64,000 bases of DNA from Selaginella moellendorffii (GCF_000143415.4 NW_003314341.1:832394-896393), one strand, 5' to 3'; shown: positions 13,708 through 24,688, counted from the stretch's first letter. Numbers and translations: made by a program. The notes: generated by a model not told the origin, from the sequence alone.

Positions 13708-15516
13708 TGTAAGCAACTAACTTTTCCATTCTACTTTAGTCACTTAACCACACCTCCAACCACTTGGAGGAGTCTCACTCACAACCTCCATAAGTCCTAT
13801 TTCAGACTTGGGCTTGCTAGCCCGAGAATGGCATCCCCGCCACTCAACCTTTGCACTTGATCCAAGTGCTCCACATGTCCGATCTCATGACTGACACCCC
13901 AAGGTACCATTGACATATTAGCCCGTTACACTAAGGCCATGCCCCTTTACCTTGGTCACCCCGGTGGTCTAACACCACCTGCATCACAGTCCCATCTCTC
14001 AAGGACTGGGCCATCCATCCATGAGTGATCATTCCAGATCCACTCCTTAGCATCCTTAGGATGCTCACAGACATGGGGAATAGCCTTCCCCAATATCCCT
14101 TTTCCAGTCTTCACCAAGTCCCTTTCTACCCATGGCTGTGTTCGCCAACACTGCCACTGGATCGAGGCTCACAGGCCCGACCACTAAGTCCCACGGTCCT
14201 CTGGGACTTCCTCACCACTCGACTGTATCCTTAGTCACTACACCAGAGGACTACTCCTCTTCCTTTCCACAGTCTAGGCCTTTGGGACAACATTTCGGAA
14301 CACCATGGCCTTACGCAGGCCTCATGGGTACTCTCCCCGCCTTCCGCCTTTGGGTGCTCTAGCCATGGGCTTAGAGCGAGGTTCCGTTGAGCCACACCAG
14401 GTATCCAAGTAGGTAGTGCCACCCAAACTTGAACTGGGAGCATCGACCATTCGATCTCCCAGGGGAACTAGAGCCGGCTCTTGAACACTTCACCAAGCTA
14501 CCCCGCTTGTCGGTCTATATTCACTCTAGTCTTGGACTTCCCAGTGGCCAGTTCATCACCCAACACTGGGTATGGCCTTCTTGGGCCAAACTAGCCTTTC
14601 CTGGGCTAAACTGGCCTTTCTTGGGCCAAACTGGCCCTTCCTGGCCAAACTGGCTCCATTGGGCTCTAACCCCCACACTCTCCCTACTATATTTTTGGAA
14701 CCCCCCGCAACCCACCCCCCCCCCCCCCCCGGGGGACGATCGCTTTGGGCTTTGAACTGCCTGTATTAGTATTCGAACTCGGACTCGGACTCGGTCTCAG
14801 TCCCGGTTTCGGACTCGGACTTGGTCTCGGTCTTGGTCTTGGTCTCGGTCTCGGTCTCGGTCTCGGTTCCATCTCGGACTCCATCTCGGGTCCATCTCGG
14901 ACTCCATCTCGGGTCCATCTCGGAGTCCATCTCAGACTCCATCTCGGGCTCCATCTCGGGTCCATCTCGGGTCCCTCTCAGACTCCATCTCGGGTCCATC
15001 TCAGACTCCATCTCGGACTCCATCTCGGGTCCATCTCGGACTCCATCTCGGACTCCATCTCGGGTCCATCTCGGGTCCATCTCGGACTCCATCTCAGGTC
15101 CATCTTGGGTCCCTCTCAGACTCCATCTCGGGTCCATCTCAGACTCCATCTTGGACTCCATCTCGGGTCCATCTCGGACTCCATCTCGGACTCCATCTCG
15201 GGTCCATCTCGAGTCCATCTCGGGTCCATCTCGGACTCCATCTCGAGTCCATCTCGGACTCCATCTCGGGTCCATCTCGGACTCCATCTCGGGTCCATCT
15301 CGGGTCCATCTTGGGTCCCTTTTTGGAGCCTTGCCTATTGCTCGCTTTGTGCTAGTTCCTCAAGCCCTTTGTTAGGAGTTCCACTCCCACTCTCGACCTT
15401 TTCACGTCGGAGCTTTTTAGTCCAAACGTTTTACGCTCGTTTGGTTTTCGCTTCAGCCACCAACACATTGCACCCTTCTGGCTCCACTTTGGGGCCTAGG
15501 GATTTTGTGTCTCACA
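13708..15516 (-). repeat. 5' LTR of the complete non-autonomous element
   Basis: It is bounded by TGTAAGCAACTAA at 13708 and CTCACA at 15516 and lies directly next to the primer-binding site. A long 12-mer array fills about 14770-15320 and generates spurious open frames of up to about 320 codons. A C-run at about 14716-14730 resembles the G-run in the chromovirus LTR. Confidence 0.88.
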
Positions 15517-16324
15517 CCTTGTCCAACTTCTTCGAGAAGAACGCTACTGGATGGTTGTCTTGCTTCATAACTGCGCCCAACGCAAAGTCTAAAGCATCCG
15601 TTTCTACCTCAAAGTCCTTACCAATGTTTGGTAATGCCAGTATGGGAGCCTTCCTCAACTTCCCCTTGAGGTGGACGAATGCCGCCTCATTCAGATTATG
15701 GATGTGTTAAGGAAGATATTGTGGGTTGCACTATGAAATTTCTTTTTTAGCATTGAAGTTAGTTCATACAAAGTGTAAGCCACAAATTTTTCCTTTCCAA
15801 TTTGCCAGCTTACCTCGTTGCCACATTGTCCGTGTAAACCTTGAAGTGTCTCCCAAGGTAGTGTCGCCACTCCTTGAGTGCCTTGACCACCGCAAACAAT
15901 TCCTTCTCATTGGCAGGCTACTTCTATTTAGCCTTGTCCAACTTCTTCAAGAAGAACGCTACTGGATGGTTGTCTTGCTTTAGAACTGCGCCCAACGCAA
16001 AGTCTGAAGCATCCGTTTCTACATCAAAGTCCTTACCAAAGTCTGGTAACGCCAGTACGGGAGCATTCCTCAACTTCCTCTTGAGGTGGACGAATGCTGC
16101 CTCGTTCAGACTATGGATGTGTTAAGGAAGATATTGTGGGTTGCACTATGAAATTTCTTTTTTAGCATTGAAGTTAATTCATGCAAAGTGTAAGCCACAA
16201 ATTTTTCCTTTCCAATTTGCCAGCTTACTTCATCTATTCGTCCAACACTGCCTTGGCTTTTGCTAAGTTCCCTCGCCAAGGTTCCCGCCTATGGTACCAG
16301 CTCCTACTTGGTCCTACTTGGTTT
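15517..16324 (-). pseudogene. Tandemly duplicated chromovirus RNase H fragments joined to LTR starts
   Basis: 15517-15692 and 15816-16106 each encode, on the minus strand, parts of the RNase H region (matches to LDKAQRKW and [10 protein letters not shown]). Each runs into the same foreign junction (TTCAGAYTATGGATGTGTT). After it comes the ~85-bp flank also seen before the LTR at 4557, then the first ~50-130 bp of that LTR (15776-15815; about 16191-16324). The same abnormal junction occurring twice means the chimeric unit was duplicated after it formed, or the assembly misjoined here. Confidence 0.65.
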
Positions 16325-17474
16325 TGTAAGGAACCGACTCCCCGAGATGCCGTAGGCTAAAGGATCCCCAAAAGCTTGACCGAAATGACAAAGAGTTTAT
16401 CGGATGGGACCAAGTCGAGGATCGAGTCCAAGACCGACTCTAGGACCGAGTTCGAGATAGAGTCCGGAATCGAGTCCGAGACCGACTCGGGGACCGAGTT
16501 CGAGTCCGAGTTCGAGACCGAGTTCGAGACGGAGTCCGGATCCGAAATCGGGTCCGAGACCGAGTCCGAGGTCGAGTCCGAGGTCAGGTCCGAGATCGGG
16601 TCCGAGATCGAGTCCGTGATCGAGTCCGAACCCGAATCCGAAGTCGGATCCGAAATCGGGTCCGAGATCGAGCCAGAAACTAAGTCCAAATACTAATACG
16701 GGTCAAGGGGTGAAAGCCCAAAGCGTGCGTCTCCCAGGGGGGGGGGGGGGCTGCAGGGGGTTCCAAAAGTATAGTAGGGATAGTGAGGTCCAGGAACCAG
16801 TTTTGAAGGGACTCTCCAGTTGGGCTTCCAAACCGACTCGAGGTTGAGACTGGGACCGAGGGGCCTTGGGTGGGAGTGAGCATGGACTTGGCTGGTGCCG
16901 GAGGGGCCATCCAAGGAAGTGCTCAAGAGCAGCTCCCACTCCCGAAAGGGAAACCGGTTGCGGTGCTCCCGGCTCATGTGGAGTGGTGCCCCACTTGAGT
17001 ACCATGCGGCTCATTGGTCCTCGCCCTTCCTAGGGGCTTGGGCCTTCCTTCGGGATGGAAGTGGGGGGCGAGAGGTACCCATACCGGGCCGCTAGGCCAC
17101 GGTGTTTCGCCCCGGCATCCCGAAGCAAGTGTTGCACTCAAGACTTGGGATTTAGAGGGTCCCATGATCAAGTCTTGTGGTACCAAGGGATGTTAGGAAC
17201 CTGGAAGCTTGGTGTGCTTGGCTGCTTGTGCTTGCGGGGAGTGTAGCCGAACCTTAAGTCCAGTCCAACCCGGGGAGGGGGATTGGGAGTGATTTGGGAA
17301 TCCGTGGAAGGATGGCTAACACCCCGTTGCTCGTGCAGTGAGTAGCTGAAACCAAGTAGGAGCTGGTACCATAGGCGAGAACCTTGGCGAGGGGACTTAG
17401 CAAAAGCCAAGGCAGTGTTGGACGGATAGACAAGGTAAGCTGGCAAATTGGAAAGGAAAAATTTGTGGCTTACA
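16325..17474 (+). repeat. 5' LTR of the young plus-strand chromovirus
   Basis: It is 1,150 bp long, starts TGTAAGGAACC and ends GGCTTACA, and is followed by the primer-binding site. It is nearly identical to 22709-23856; I see only a handful of substitutions and a G-run of 14 versus 12, implying recent insertion. It contains a GAGTCC-type hexamer array (about 16410-16690) and shares GGTGAAAGCCCAAAGCGT with the non-autonomous LTR family. Confidence 0.93.
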
Positions 17475-17477
17475 ATT

Positions 17478-17489
17478 TGGTATCGGAGC
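17478..17489 (+). other. tRNA-Met primer-binding site
   Basis: TGGTATCGGAGC lies three bases after the LTR end. It matches the plant initiator tRNA-Met type with one difference (usual TGGTATCAGAGC). Confidence 0.9.
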
Positions 17490-17533
17490 CTTTATCTCAG
17501 TTCTAGCGAAGGATAGAGGCGGATTGCTGGGAG

Positions 17534-18967
17534 ATGGCAAGGGCAGGGCGTAAGCGAACCCAGGCGGAGACGGAACCTCCGCCGGAGCTGGAGCCTCTGG
17601 TTGAACAAGAGGCTATGGATGAGGAATCCTTGCATGAGGAGGACTCTAGTGAGGAAACTTCCAAACAGGAGTCCGGTGGCGAGGTTCGGTCGTCCAAGGC
17701 TCGATTGGACGTGCTAGAAGGACAGTTGGCACAGACCAATGCCCTGCTAGAGACTCTCGTACGCAAGTTAAAACGTGACGAGAAGCGGAAGAAAAAGCGA
17801 AAGACTGCGGATGAAGGCAGCGCAGAAGGTGCGGACCCTTCGGCAGGGACTGAGGCAAAACCAGACAAGGTCGAACAGACCGAAGTGGAATCAGTCCCTC
17901 AGGCAGTTCCCAAGTACAAACCAAAGCCCCCACCGGTGTTCAAGGGAGTGAACGACTATAAGGTTGTGGAGGATTGGTTTTACGATATGGAGGACTACTT
18001 CCGAGCGTTACGGTTACCGAGCTCGGAGAAGGTCCCATGTGCAAAACCATACTTGGCAGATAATGCCAAGTCTTGGTGGAGAACAACGGAGGCCAACGAA
18101 GGACCGGTGGCCACCTGGGACATGATGAAGGCGAGGATCCGCGCGACATACGTTCCTCCGAATGCCACTCTGCATCTGAGAGATGAGCTGAGTAGGCTGA
18201 AGCAGACTGGAACCATCCAAGAATATGTGAATGGGTTCATTGCAAAGAGGATACTTGTCACGGACATGGGGGATATGGATGCGTTCCATGCCTTTATATC
18301 AGGTTTGCAAACCTGGGCTCGCGGTGAGGTGATGCGCTGGAACCCGACCAACTACAAGGAAGCGTTGGATGCGGCCATCAAGGTGCATTTCAACGATAAC
18401 CTGCGAAAGGGGAACACGACGGGGTCGGGATCCACGTTTCACAAAGGGGCCAAACCGAGGGGAACATATAGCAGGGGGAAATTCAAGAAGAGTTTCTCTA
18501 AGAATGAGTCCTCGGGATTCCAGAAAGGCAAATCCGGTGGCCAGCGAGCAAGTACGTGGGGGAGTCAAGCGAAAAGAGACAAACCCACGGATAAGAAGGT
18601 CAAGTCATATAGCAGCGTGGGAAACAACGTATGCTACAACTGCGGTGAAGCGGGACACTTTTCGAGGGAATGTCCCTACCCGAAGAAGGCCAGAGCCAAT
18701 ATGGCCATCAAGTCGGGTGAAGTCCAAAATGAGGTATGTGATCCAGTCCCTAACTCAAAGTTACTCATTACACGAGCAACTTTGGTAGAGAGTCGTTCGC
18801 GACATCTACTAGCCCTCCGAGGGAAGCTCGAAGGTAGCTTTGTTAAGATCCTTATTGACACGGGTGCTTCGGATAATTTTGTGGCTGCAGACATAGTCCG
18901 GCAAGCCGGACTAATGGTGCAGCGGTTAGGCGAACCAAGGACTATAGAGTTTGTTCAAGGTAGCTAA
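17534..18967 (+). CDS. gag: Chromovirus Gag plus start of protease
   Basis: This frame of 477 codons encodes the capsid/nucleocapsid of a Ty3/gypsy retrotransposon. An acidic N-terminus is followed by a probable coiled coil with a basic tail (about residues 55-98), then a retrotransposon Gag domain (about 135-290; motifs WFYDMEDYF, AKSWWRT). Next come a basic linker and a CCHC zinc knuckle, CYNCGEAGHFSREC, at about 367-380. The aspartic protease begins near residue 435 with the active-site motif LIDTGASDNF. The frame stops at TAA 18965-18967 inside the protease domain, but the same frame continues directly into pol. The ATG at 17534 is 44 bp after the primer-binding site. The stop may be an inactivating mutation or a readthrough signal; the sequence does not decide. 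Confidence 0.9.
   Translation: MARAGRKRTQAETEPPPELEPLVEQEAMDEESLHEEDSSEETSKQESGGEVRSSKARLDVLEGQLAQTNALLETLVRKLKRDEKRKKKRKTADEGSAEGADPSAGTEAKPDKVEQTEVESVPQAVPKYKPKPPPVFKGVNDYKVVEDWFYDMEDYFRALRLPSSEKVPCAKPYLADNAKSWWRTTEANEGPVATWDMMKARIRATYVPPNATLHLRDELSRLKQTGTIQEYVNGFIAKRILVTDMGDMDAFHAFISGLQTWARGEVMRWNPTNYKEALDAAIKVHFNDNLRKGNTTGSGSTFHKGAKPRGTYSRGKFKKSFSKNESSGFQKGKSGGQRASTWGSQAKRDKPTDKKVKSYSSVGNNVCYNCGEAGHFSRECPYPKKARANMAIKSGEVQNEVCDPVPNSKLLITRATLVESRSRHLLALRGKLEGSFVKILIDTGASDNFVAADIVRQAGLMVQRLGEPRTIEFVQGS
18965..18967 (+). other. In-frame TAA interrupting the protease domain
   Basis: Gag and pol are in the same frame (17534 and 19004 differ by a multiple of three). They are separated only by this TAA, about 36 codons after the DTG motif. 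Protease-like sequence ([20 protein letters not shown]) resumes after it. Confidence 0.85.
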
Positions 18968-21900
18968 AGCACCGATGAGGTACTTCGACAAGCGAGAGTC
19001 GAAGTGGGGACATGGAAAGTGGACATGGATTTCACCGTCTTGGACATGGCGGGATTTGACGTGATCTTCGGAATGGATTGGTTTAATCGGTTCGTGGTAG
19101 CCCTGCATGGACAAGGTAGGAACCTTGTGGTATTGGCGAATGCCCAAGGAAGAAGATCTAGGGTGGAGGCCCAGGATCTAAAGGTAGGGCAAAGCAAGGC
19201 CAAAGAGTCATGCTTAAACCTGGTGTCCACGAGAGGACAACTCACTAAAGGAACTAAGGCAGCCTTTTTGTGCTTACTCTCGGTGAAGAGTGACAAAAAG
19301 ACAAGAACGGAAGAAGTACCTTTAGTGATCCAGCAGGTGCTGAACCAATTCCAGGATACGATGCCGGAGGAGCTACCGGCGGGGTTGCCCCCCGCACGAC
19401 CGATAGAACATAAGATTGAGCTAGTCGAGGGTGCTGAGGCGGTGGTTCGTCCACCCTATCGATTGAACGAAAAAGAACTCAAGGAGCTCAAGAGCCAACT
19501 AGAGGAGTTGGTGGACAAAGGGTATGTTAGGTTGAGCAAGTCGCCGTATGGGGCGCCGGTGCTATTTGTGAAAAAGAAAGATGGATCTATGCGCATGTGC
19601 ATAGACTACCGGTTGCTCAACAAGTATACCAAGAAGAACAAGTACCCTTTGCCAAGGATCGAGGACCTGTTCGATAGGTTGGGAAAGGCAAAATACTTCT
19701 CGAGGATTGACCTAAGGTCAGGATACTACCAGATCAGGGTAGCTGAGGAAGATGTCGAGAAGACAACCTGTCGAACGAGGTATGGGAGCTTTGAGTTTCT
19801 GGTGATGCCCTTTGGGCTGTGCAATGCACCGGCAACGTTTTCGGCGTTGATGAACCACATCTTTGTACCCTATCTGGATCACTTCGTGGTCGTCTATATT
19901 GACGACATCCTGATCTATAGCGAGACGCTAGAGGAGCATGCCGAACACTTGGCGAAGGTGTTTGAGAAACTAAGGGAACACAAACTGTATGCTAAAGAGA
20001 GCAAATGTGACTTTGCTCAACAAGAGGTAAAGTTTCTCGGGCATGTGGTGGGCCAGGACGGGCTCAAGGTGGACGCGGAGAAGGTCCAAGCGATCCAAGA
20101 TTGGGAGCGACCATCGAATGTACATGAGTTGAGGGCATTCCTGGGGCTATGCAACTACTATCGAAAGTTTATCAGACACTATTCGAGAGTAGCCCTGCCC
20201 TTAACGGACCAAACAGGAAAAGGGAAGATGGTATGGACAGCAGAATGCGAGGCGGCATTCGTCCACCTCAAAGGGAAGTTGAGGAAGGCTCCCGTATTGG
20301 CATTGCCAGACTTTGGTAAGGACTTTGAGGTAGAAACGGATGCTTCGGACTTTGCGTTGGGCGCAGTTCTGAAGCAAGACAACCATCCGGTAGCGTTCTT
20401 CTTGAAGAAGCTGGACAAGGCCCAACGGAAGTGGCCTGCCCACGAGAAGGAATTGTTTGCGGTGGTCAAGGCACTCAAGGAGTGGCGACACTACCTTGGG
20501 AGACACTTCAAGGTTTACACGGACAATGTGGCAACGAAACACTTCTTGTCACAGCCCGACCTAAGAGGGAAACAAGGTCGGTGGGCCAATGCCTTGGCCG
20601 AGTTTGATTGCGAAATTCTGTACAAGCCTGGGAAGAGCAACATCGTGGCGGATGCGCTAAGTCGAAAAGCGAGCTTGAAGTTGGCAATATCCAGCGCAAC
20701 AGCAACCTTCTGGGACGATGTACGGACAGCATATGAGAACGATGGTCTAGCACAGGAAGTGTTGCTGAGGAATCTAGAGGCGCGGGAAGCTCACCAGAGA
20801 GGTGAGCTGCCAACGGAAGAGAAAACGGGCTATGCAGAACGCAACGGACTCATTTATTACAAGCAAATGAGGGTGTATGTTCCAGAAGGGGAACTAAGGA
20901 AGGTGGCCTTAGAAGAGTGTCATGACGGACCTCTTGCGGGACACGGTGGAGTGCCCAAGACGATGGGCTTACTCAAAAGGAAGTACCATTGGCCAGATAT
21001 GGCTAAGGACGTCCAAGACTATGTAAAGACATGTCCAACATGTCAGCAGGTAAAAGCCGTGACCAAGGCTAGTGGGGGCTTGTTGCAAAGCATCCCAATT
21101 CCAGATCGCCCGTGGAAATGTCTTACAATGGACTTCATCACGGGACTCCCCCCAAGTGAGGGGTTTGATGCGATATTTGTGGTGGTGGACCGATTTTTGA
21201 AAATGGCACACTTCATACCCACCACAACAGAGGTGGATGCGGAAGGTGTGGCAAAGCTGTTCTTCGAACAAGTGGTTCGAGTGCGGGGAAGACCGGAAGA
21301 GATCATCTCAGATCGAGATAAGATCTTCACCAGTAGGTTCTGGAGGACTCTCCTGGAACAGTATCGCACCAAGTTGAAATTCAGCACAGCCTATCACCCA
21401 CAGACAGGTATGGGGTATTGAGTCAAGTTGTTGGCCCTAACACTTCTTGACAGACGGACAAACGGAAAGGGTGAATAGGCAGCTGGAGGATTATTTGCGA
21501 TGCTATGTCTCGGGAGACCAGACGGATTGGGTAAGTCATTTGGGACTTGCGGAAATGTGTTATAACAACTCACCACATTCGAATATCGGGGTGAGTCCAT
21601 GGGAAGTCATCAATGGGCGAGCTATTGAAGGTCCTGTGGAACTCGGCGTGGCCGAGTATCATGGAGAGTTGCCCGCAGTGGAGGCATTCACGGCGGAAAG
21701 ACTCAGCATTTGGAATCTAGTGAGGGATTCCTTGGAACGGGCTCAACAAAAGCAAACCAAATACGCGAACCAGAAGCGTCGGGATGTAGAGTTCCAAGCT
21801 GGGGAGAAGGTGTGGCTGAACACCAAAAACCTCAGACTACCAAGTGGGATCAGCCGAAAGTTGACCCAAAGGTAAAGATGCATGTATTCCTATAAATGAA

Positions 21901-22305
21901 TTGATCTTGAGTTCCTTAAGCAGGTTCGCGGGGCCTTACGAGATTGAGGCACGAATCGGTAAAGTGGCTTACCGACTCCGACTTCCTCGAGAGATGGGGA
22001 AGATGCACCCAGTGTTCCACGTGAACTTACTCAAGCCGTACTTTGAGGATCCGCTTCGCAAGGACCAAGTGAGACCTTTACCTGAGGTTATCCAAGGGGA
22101 AGAGGAATATGAAGTCGAAGCCATCCTCAATGCGCGCAAGAGCAAGCGACAAGGACGCGAGGTGAGAGAGTTCCATGTGAAGTGGAAAGGATTTCCACAC
22201 TGCGAAGCAACATGGGAACCGGAGGAGAACCTAGCAAACGCGCGAGATCTAGTGGAGGAATTTCTGCAAGGCAGAACTCTATGTACTTATGCAAAATTCA
22301 ATTAA
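18968..22305 (+). CDS. pol: Chromovirus Pol: protease end, RT, RNase H, integrase, chromodomain (two introns)
   Basis: The enzymes copy element RNA to cDNA and integrate it. In order: the protease C-part (19010-19090), RT (about 19440-20010, catalytic VYIDD at 19892-19906) and RNase H (about 20290-20670, [21 protein letters not shown]). The integrase follows, with an HHCC finger ending TCPTCQ (about 20915-21045) and a core DDE: D of TMDFITGL, D of ISDRDKIF, E of TERVN. A C-terminal chromodomain reads [20 protein letters not shown] (about 22160-22260). A direct reading stops at 21419, but removing GT..AG introns 21408-21453 and 21872-21923 restores [13 protein letters not shown] and [10 protein letters not shown] exactly. 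Both introns also occur in the decayed copy at 5779-8073. The first ATG after the TAA is at 19004. Confidence 0.92.
21408..21453 (+). other. Spliceosomal intron 1 inside integrase
   Basis: The 46 bp run GTATGG..TTGACAG, with phase 1. Splicing joins HPQT to DGQTERVN, the canonical integrase motif; unspliced, a TGA terminates the frame. The same intron occurs at about 7081-7035 on the minus strand. Confidence 0.85.
21872..21923 (+). other. Spliceosomal intron 2 in the integrase tail
   Basis: The 52 bp run GTAAAG..TTAAGCAG. Removal joins KLTQR to [11 protein letters not shown], the conserved linker before the chromodomain. It is also present in the decayed copy at about 6616-6564. Confidence 0.85.
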
Positions 22306-22708
22306 AAATATCAATTTGCAAAGTTGAGCAAGTGGCATATGTTGGGACCCGAAGGCGCGCCAAAGGTAAGCTAATTAGCATGGGTTGGATAGGTCGACCA
22401 GGCGTAGGGCACTACGCCCGACTCCCCGCGGGGATGTCGAATCCGTAGACGTATTCTACGGAGGTTGGGTTCGAGTCCCAACCCCCTAGTAAAGCAAGGC
22501 TGGGTTCAAGTCCCGACCCTATACTAGGGCGTGGTGAAGTGAGGAGTATAGGGACACCTATATTCCGTTGTCATGGGCTCTTGGCCGGGGAGGCTAACTT
22601 AGGCACACCGCTAAGTGGGGGGATGCCCCCGGAGACATGGACAACAAGTCGTAGCATAAAACGAGACGTTCGATGTGGGCATCGAACTTCTTCTATGGGT
22701 GGTGGAGT
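22306..22708 (+). other. Element 3' untranslated region and polypurine tract
   Basis: No coding frame is present. It ends with the purine-rich ATGGGTGGTGGAGT (22695-22708) touching the 3' LTR, a plus-strand primer site. Confidence 0.75.
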
Positions 22709-23856
22709 TGTAAGGAACCGACTCCCCGAGATGCCGTAGGCTAAAGGATCCCCAAAAGCTTGACCGAAATGACAAAGAGTTTATCGGATGGGACCAAGTC
22801 GAGGATCGAGTCCAAGACCGACTCTAGGACCGAGTTTGAGATAGAGTCCGGAATCGAGTCCGAGACTGACTCGGGGACCGAGTTCGAGTCCGAGTTCGAG
22901 ACCGAGTTCGAGACGGAGTCCGGATCCGAAATCGGGTCCGAGACCGAGTCCGAGGTCGAGTCCGAGGTCAGGTCTGAGATCGGGTCCGAGATCGAGTCCG
23001 TGATCGAGTCCGAACCCGAATCCGAAGTCGGATCCGAAATCGGGTCCGAGATCGAGCCAGAAACTAAGTCCAAATACTAATACGGGTCAAGGGGTGAAAG
23101 CCCAAAGCGTGCGTCTCCCAGGGGGGGGGGGGCTGCAGGGGGTTCCAAAAGTATAGTAGGGATAGTGAGGTCCAGGAACCAGTTTTGAAGGGACTCTCCA
23201 GTTGGGCTTCCAAACCGACTCGAGGTTGAGACTGGGACCGAGGGGCCTTGGGTGGGAGTGAGCATGGACTTGGCTGGTGCCGGAGGGGCCATCCAAGGAA
23301 GTGCTCAAGAGCAGCTCCCACTCCCGAAAGGGAAACCGATTGCGGTGCTCCCGGCTCATGTGGAGTGGTGCCCCACTTGAGTACCATGCGGCTCATTGGT
23401 CCTCGCCCTTCCTAGGGGCTTGGGCCTTCCTTCGGGATGGAAGTGGGGGGCGAGAGGTACCCATACCGGGCCGCTAGGCCACGGTGTTTCGCCCCGGCAT
23501 CCCGAAGCAAGTGTTGCACTCAAGACTTGGGATTTAGAGGGTCCCATGATCAAGTCTTGTGGTACCAAGGGATGTTAGGAACCTGGAAGCTTGGTGTGCT
23601 TGGCTGCTTGTGCTTGCGGGGAGTGTAGCCGAACCTTAAGTCCAGTCCAACCCGGGGAGGGGGATTGGGAGTGATTTGGGAATCCGTGGAAGGATGGCTA
23701 ACACCCCGTTGCTCGTGCAGTGAGTAGCTGAAACCAAGTAGGAGCTGGTACCATAGGCGAGAACCTTGGCGAGGGGACTTAGCAAAAGCCAAGGCAGTGT
23801 TGGACGGATAGACAAGGTAAGCTGGCAAATTGGAAAGGAAAAATTTGTGGCTTACA
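22709..23856 (+). repeat. Shared LTR between two chromovirus copies
   Basis: It is 1,148 bp and nearly identical to 16325-17474. It serves as 3' LTR of the first copy and, because a primer-binding site (about 23860-23871) and gag follow, also as 5' LTR of a second copy. Confidence 0.92.
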
Positions 23857-23915
23857 ATTTGGTATCGGAGCCTTTATCTCAGTTCTAGCGAAGGATAGAG
23901 GCGGATTGCTGGGAG

Positions 23916-24688
23916 ATGGCAAGGGCAGGGCGTAAGCGAACCCAGGCGGAGACGGAACCTCCGCCAGAGCTGGAGCCTCTGGTTGAACAAGAGGCTATGG
24001 ATGAGGAATCCTTGCATGAGGAGGACTCTAGTGAGGAAACTTCCAAACAGGAGTCCGATGGCGAGGTTCGGTCGTCCAAGGCTCGATTGGACGTGCTAGA
24101 AGGACAGTTGGCACAGACCAATGCCCTGCTAGAGACTCTCGTACGCAAGTTAAAACGTGACGAGAAGCGGAAGAAAAAGCGAAAGACTGCGGATGAAGGC
24201 AGCGCAGAAGGTGCGGACCCTTCGGCAGGGACTGAGGCAAAACCAGACAAGGTCGAACAGACCGAAGTGGAATCAGTCCCTCAGGCAGTTCCCAAGTACA
24301 AACCAAAGCCCCCACCGGTGTTCAAGGGAGTGAACGACTATAAGGTTGTGGAGGATTGGTTTTACGATATGGAGGACTACTTCCGAGCGTTACGGTTACC
24401 GAGCTCGGAGAAGGTCCCATGTGCAAAACCATACTTGGCAGATAATGCCAAGTCTTGGTGGAGAACAACGGAGGCCAACGAAGGACCGGTGGCCACCTGG
24501 GACATGATGAAGGCGAGGATCCGCGCGACATACGTTCCTCCGAATGCCACTCTGCATCTGAGAGATGAGCTGAGTAGGCTGAAGCAGACTGGAACCATCC
24601 AGGAATATGTGAATGGGTTCATGGCAAAGAGGATACTTGTCACGGACATGGGGGATATGGATGCGTTCCATGCCTTTATATCAGGTTT
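23916..24688 (+). CDS. gag: Second Gag copy, cut by the assembly gap
   Basis: It is nearly identical to the first 257 codons of the gag at 17534, with few substitutions (for example G to D near residue 50 and I to M near 236). It includes the coiled coil and Gag domain and runs into the N gap at 24689. What follows the gap is an LTR fragment in the opposite orientation, so the rest of this copy is missing or unassembled here. Confidence 0.85.

Larger units (their letters stand above)
8074..15516 (-). mobile_element. Complete non-autonomous LTR retrotransposon (7.4 kb, LARD-like)
   Basis: The 3' LTR is 8074-9655, the internal region 9656-13707 and the 5' LTR 13708-15516, all reading on the minus strand. 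A perfect target duplication CCTTG flanks it at 8069-8073 and 15517-15521. The primer-binding site complement (GCTCTGATACCA, 13693-13704) touches the 5' LTR. The polypurine tract next to the 3' LTR (ATGGGTGGTGGAGT on the minus strand) is the same as that of the chromovirus. The 4.05-kb interior has no gag or pol frame. This architecture is that of a large retrotransposon derivative that must borrow proteins, most plausibly from the chromovirus in this window. Confidence 0.88.

Noticed and set aside
14745-15710. Open frames of up to about 320 codons rich in Ser, Asp, Arg and Pro (also at 2109-2925, 8938-9638, 26861-27749, 28393-29076, 44612-45133, 56034-56888)
   Set aside because: They follow the hexamer/12-mer arrays in LTRs, appear in several frames on both strands at once, and have no relation to known proteins. 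They are products of a stop-free repeat.
16357-16696. Mirror-image acidic frames on both strands (also 22741-23080)
   Set aside because: Same cause: the GAGTCC/GGACTC array in the chromovirus LTR.
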